Source: UKL13-2 sp031370625
GTDB taxonomy: Bacteria; Pseudomonadota; Gammaproteobacteria; Burkholderiales; Usitatibacteraceae
Reading direction: 5' to 3'
Length of the DNA: 16,554 nucleotides
NCBI GenBank assembly: GCA_031370625.1
Contig: JANMQR010000321.1
Span: 1 to 16,554, forward strand
The notes under the pieces are model-generated. The model made no database searches. It was not told where the DNA came from and worked only from the letters and a program-made list of their open reading frames with translations. How positions within the stretch are numbered: the stretch's first letter is position 1; every line of letters starts with the position of its first letter. The position numbers and the translations under genes are program-made. This document shows positions 15,534 to 16,554 of this stretch, one piece after another.

Positions 15534-16319
15534 ATGCTGAATATTATTCGCGGCTTGGGCCAGAGGGCCATCGGCACCGTCGGGCGATTCGGTGCGATGG
15601 TGCGCTTCTTTGGGCTCGTCATGATCCATTCGGGCATGAGCTTTACGCGTTTTCGTTTGACCGTCCGCGAGATTTATTTCTCGGGCGTGTTATCGCTGGT
15701 CATTATTATGGTGTCGGGTCTATTTGTCGGCATGGTGCTGTCGCTGCAAGGTTATGAGACCCTGCTGAAGTATGGTGCGCAAGAGCAAATGGGCGTATTA
15801 ACAGCCCTCTCGCTGGTGCGTGAACTCGGCCCCGTAGTCACGGGTCTACTGTTTGCGAGTCGCGCTGGCTCAGCGATCACCGCCGGTATTGGCCTCATGA
15901 AAGCGACCGAGCAATTGAAAGCCATGGACATGATGGCGGTGGATCCGATTGCTCGCGTGATCGCGCCGCGCTTCTGGTCGGGTGTATTCGCGATGCCATT
16001 GCTCGCGGGTCTGTTTTCAGTGTGCGGAATTTTGGGCGGCTATCTGGTGGCGGTTTTGCTGACCGGCATCGATGCCGGTATCTTCTGGGGAAACATGCAG
16101 GCTGCGGTAGACGTCCGGTACGATATTCTTAATGGCGTGATCAAATCCGTTATTTTTGGCATTGCGATTTCGATCATTGCCACGTTTGAAGGATTTGACG
16201 CTGAGCCGACCGCAGAGGGCGTGTCTGCGGCAACCACGCGCACGGTGGTAACGTCAGCGCTATCGGTGTTAGCGCTTGATTTGTTGCTCACCGCGTTTAT
16301 GTTGCGCGGCGCACCCTAG
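15534..16319 (+). CDS. mlaE: MlaE, phospholipid transport permease
   Basis: A 261-residue MlaE/YrbE-family permease of usual length. An amphipathic N-terminal segment (about 1-40) precedes hydrophobic helices at about 49-75, 92-112, 147-178 and later segments including 198-216 and 237-256. The family core is intact: GLFVGMVLSLQGYETLLKYG, SLVRELGPVVTGLLFASRAGSAITAGIGLMKATEQLKAM, and FEGFDAEPTAEGVSAATTRTVV near the C-terminus. It forms the dimeric membrane core on which MlaF and the MlaD hexamer sit. The ATG at 15534 is 27 bases downstream of mlaF, with only a weak ribosome site. The stop codon TAG at 16317-16319 is part of a CTAG that borders the palindromic repeat downstream; the C-terminus LLTAFMLRGAP looks natural, so the insertion, if it is one, does not appear to have shortened the protein noticeably. 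Confidence 0.95.
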   Translation: MLNIIRGLGQRAIGTVGRFGAMVRFFGLVMIHSGMSFTRFRLTVREIYFSGVLSLVIIMVSGLFVGMVLSLQGYETLLKYGAQEQMGVLTALSLVRELGPVVTGLLFASRAGSAITAGIGLMKATEQLKAMDMMAVDPIARVIAPRFWSGVFAMPLLAGLFSVCGILGGYLVAVLLTGIDAGIFWGNMQAAVDVRYDILNGVIKSVIFGIAISIIATFEGFDAEPTAEGVSAATTRTVVTSALSVLALDLLLTAFMLRGAP

Positions 16320-16479
16320 CAGCCTGTCGGACTTAAAGGAAATCGGCTGCAAAATGATCTGGACGGTGCATATTTCCCCGCTTTTCTACGCCAAGGGAAC
16401 AACCATTGGCTTGAAAAGCGTGAAAATTTGCCCTCGCCCAGCTCATTTTTCGCATCGATTCTTTAAGTCCGACAAGATA
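16320..16479. repeat. MITE-like imperfect palindrome of about 160 bp between mlaE and mlaD
   Basis: The whole interval is one symmetric inverted repeat. The ends TGTCGGACTTAAAG (16325-16338) and CTTTAAGTCCGACA (16461-16474) are perfectly complementary over 14 bases. Moving inward, the arms stay largely complementary with mismatches and small gaps, with a second perfect block CGCTTTTC (16379-16386) against GAAAAGCG (16413-16420), then GCCAA (16390-16394) against TTGGC (16406-16410) around a loop centred near 16400. CTAG occurs at equal distance on each side (16316-16319 and 16480-16483) and could be a 4-bp target duplication, though CTAG is itself palindromic. There is no transposase frame inside. 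The features fit a non-autonomous miniature inverted-repeat element or the folded remains of an insertion sequence. In RNA it would form a long stem. Confidence 0.75.
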
Positions 16480-16510
16480 CTAGAAAATTTAACACGTTAG
16501 CGATATCGAA

Positions 16511-16517
16511 GAGAGAG
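16511..16517 (+). promoter_or_regulatory. Ribosome binding site of mlaD
   Basis: GAGAGAG lies 6 bases before the ATG at 16524. It is the clearest Shine-Dalgarno-like sequence in the window and supports this start after the palindromic repeat. Confidence 0.6.
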
Positions 16518-16523
16518 TAAAAA

Positions 16524-16554
16524 ATGGAACGAAAATCATACGACTTGTGGGTGG
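16524..16554 (+). CDS. mlaD: MlaD, start of the MCE-domain substrate-binding subunit (partial)
   Basis: Only ten codons are present before the right edge: MERKSYDLWV. The motif of a short charged start followed by LWV is the usual beginning of MlaD, just before its single membrane helix. The position after mlaF and mlaE fits the standard mlaFED order. MlaD forms a hexameric MCE ring in the periplasm, anchored to the inner membrane and bound to MlaE. The identification rests on this short match plus gene order. The gap from mlaE is about 204 bases, mostly filled by the palindromic repeat. Confidence 0.75.
   Translation, partial: MERKSYDLWV

Noticed and set aside
15511..15540. Nine-codon leader frame just before and overlapping the mlaE start
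   Set aside because: Very short, no ribosome site or amino acid bias; could be chance, although it might couple translation from mlaF.
16325..16474. Correia-type element of Neisseria as identity of the palindrome
   Set aside because: Size is similar, but the terminal sequence TGTCGGACTTAAAG does not resemble the Correia ends as I remember them, and the flanks are CTAG rather than a simple TA.
16320..16479. Ordinary intrinsic terminator after mlaE
   Set aside because: The stem is far longer than a terminator, has no U-tract directly after it, and mlaD of the same operon follows.
16276..16500. Plus-strand open frame of 74 codons through the palindromic repeat
   Set aside because: It begins inside mlaE in another frame and follows the palindrome; the coding signal is better explained by the repeat.
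1..16554. tRNA, rRNA, CRISPR array, transposase gene or prophage gene
   Set aside because: None was recognised on either strand; the only mobile-type signal is the short palindrome after mlaE.

Overview
The window is chromosomal DNA from a Gram-negative bacterium, most likely a betaproteobacterium of the Burkholderiales/Nitrosomonadales type. I infer this from the style of the MlaF and MlaE proteins and from an MSHA-type pilus cluster with a betaproteobacterial flavour. The genus cannot be read from the sequence.

Positions 1-14349 (minus strand) hold one long, tightly packed gene set for an MSHA-type (type IV pilus/type II secretion-like) machine. In transcription order it runs: an NtrC-class sigma-54 response regulator (12895-14349); the ExeA-like ATPase MshM; the secretin lipoprotein MshL; the TPR protein MshN; the motor ATPase MshE; the inner-membrane platform MshG; a PilM-PilN fusion in the MshI position; the PilO-like MshJ; a small exported MshK-like protein; a PilX-like minor pilin with two repeated halves; and a class III-signal pilin cut by the left window edge. 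Five of the junctions, or near-junctions, are ATGA overlaps or gaps of only a few bases, so translation is probably coupled. The only sizeable gap in the set is the 178 bp between mshM and mshL. MshM and MshN, MshI/J/K and MshL would link the cytoplasmic motor (MshE/MshG) to the outer-membrane pore, and the pilins at the left end are the assembled subunits. DNA from about 2010 down to 1 is visibly richer in A+T than the rest.

Positions 14350-14663 form a 314-bp divergent intergenic region with a consensus TATAAT for the regulator and an extended -10 for the genes on the right.

Positions 14664-16554 (plus strand) begin an mla phospholipid-transport operon: mlaF (ATPase), mlaE (permease) and the first codons of mlaD. 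Between mlaE and mlaD lies the most unusual structure in the window: a symmetric imperfect palindrome of about 160 bp with 14-bp perfect terminal arms, flanked by CTAG on both sides. The left CTAG contains the mlaE stop codon. It looks like a MITE-type element inserted inside the operon.
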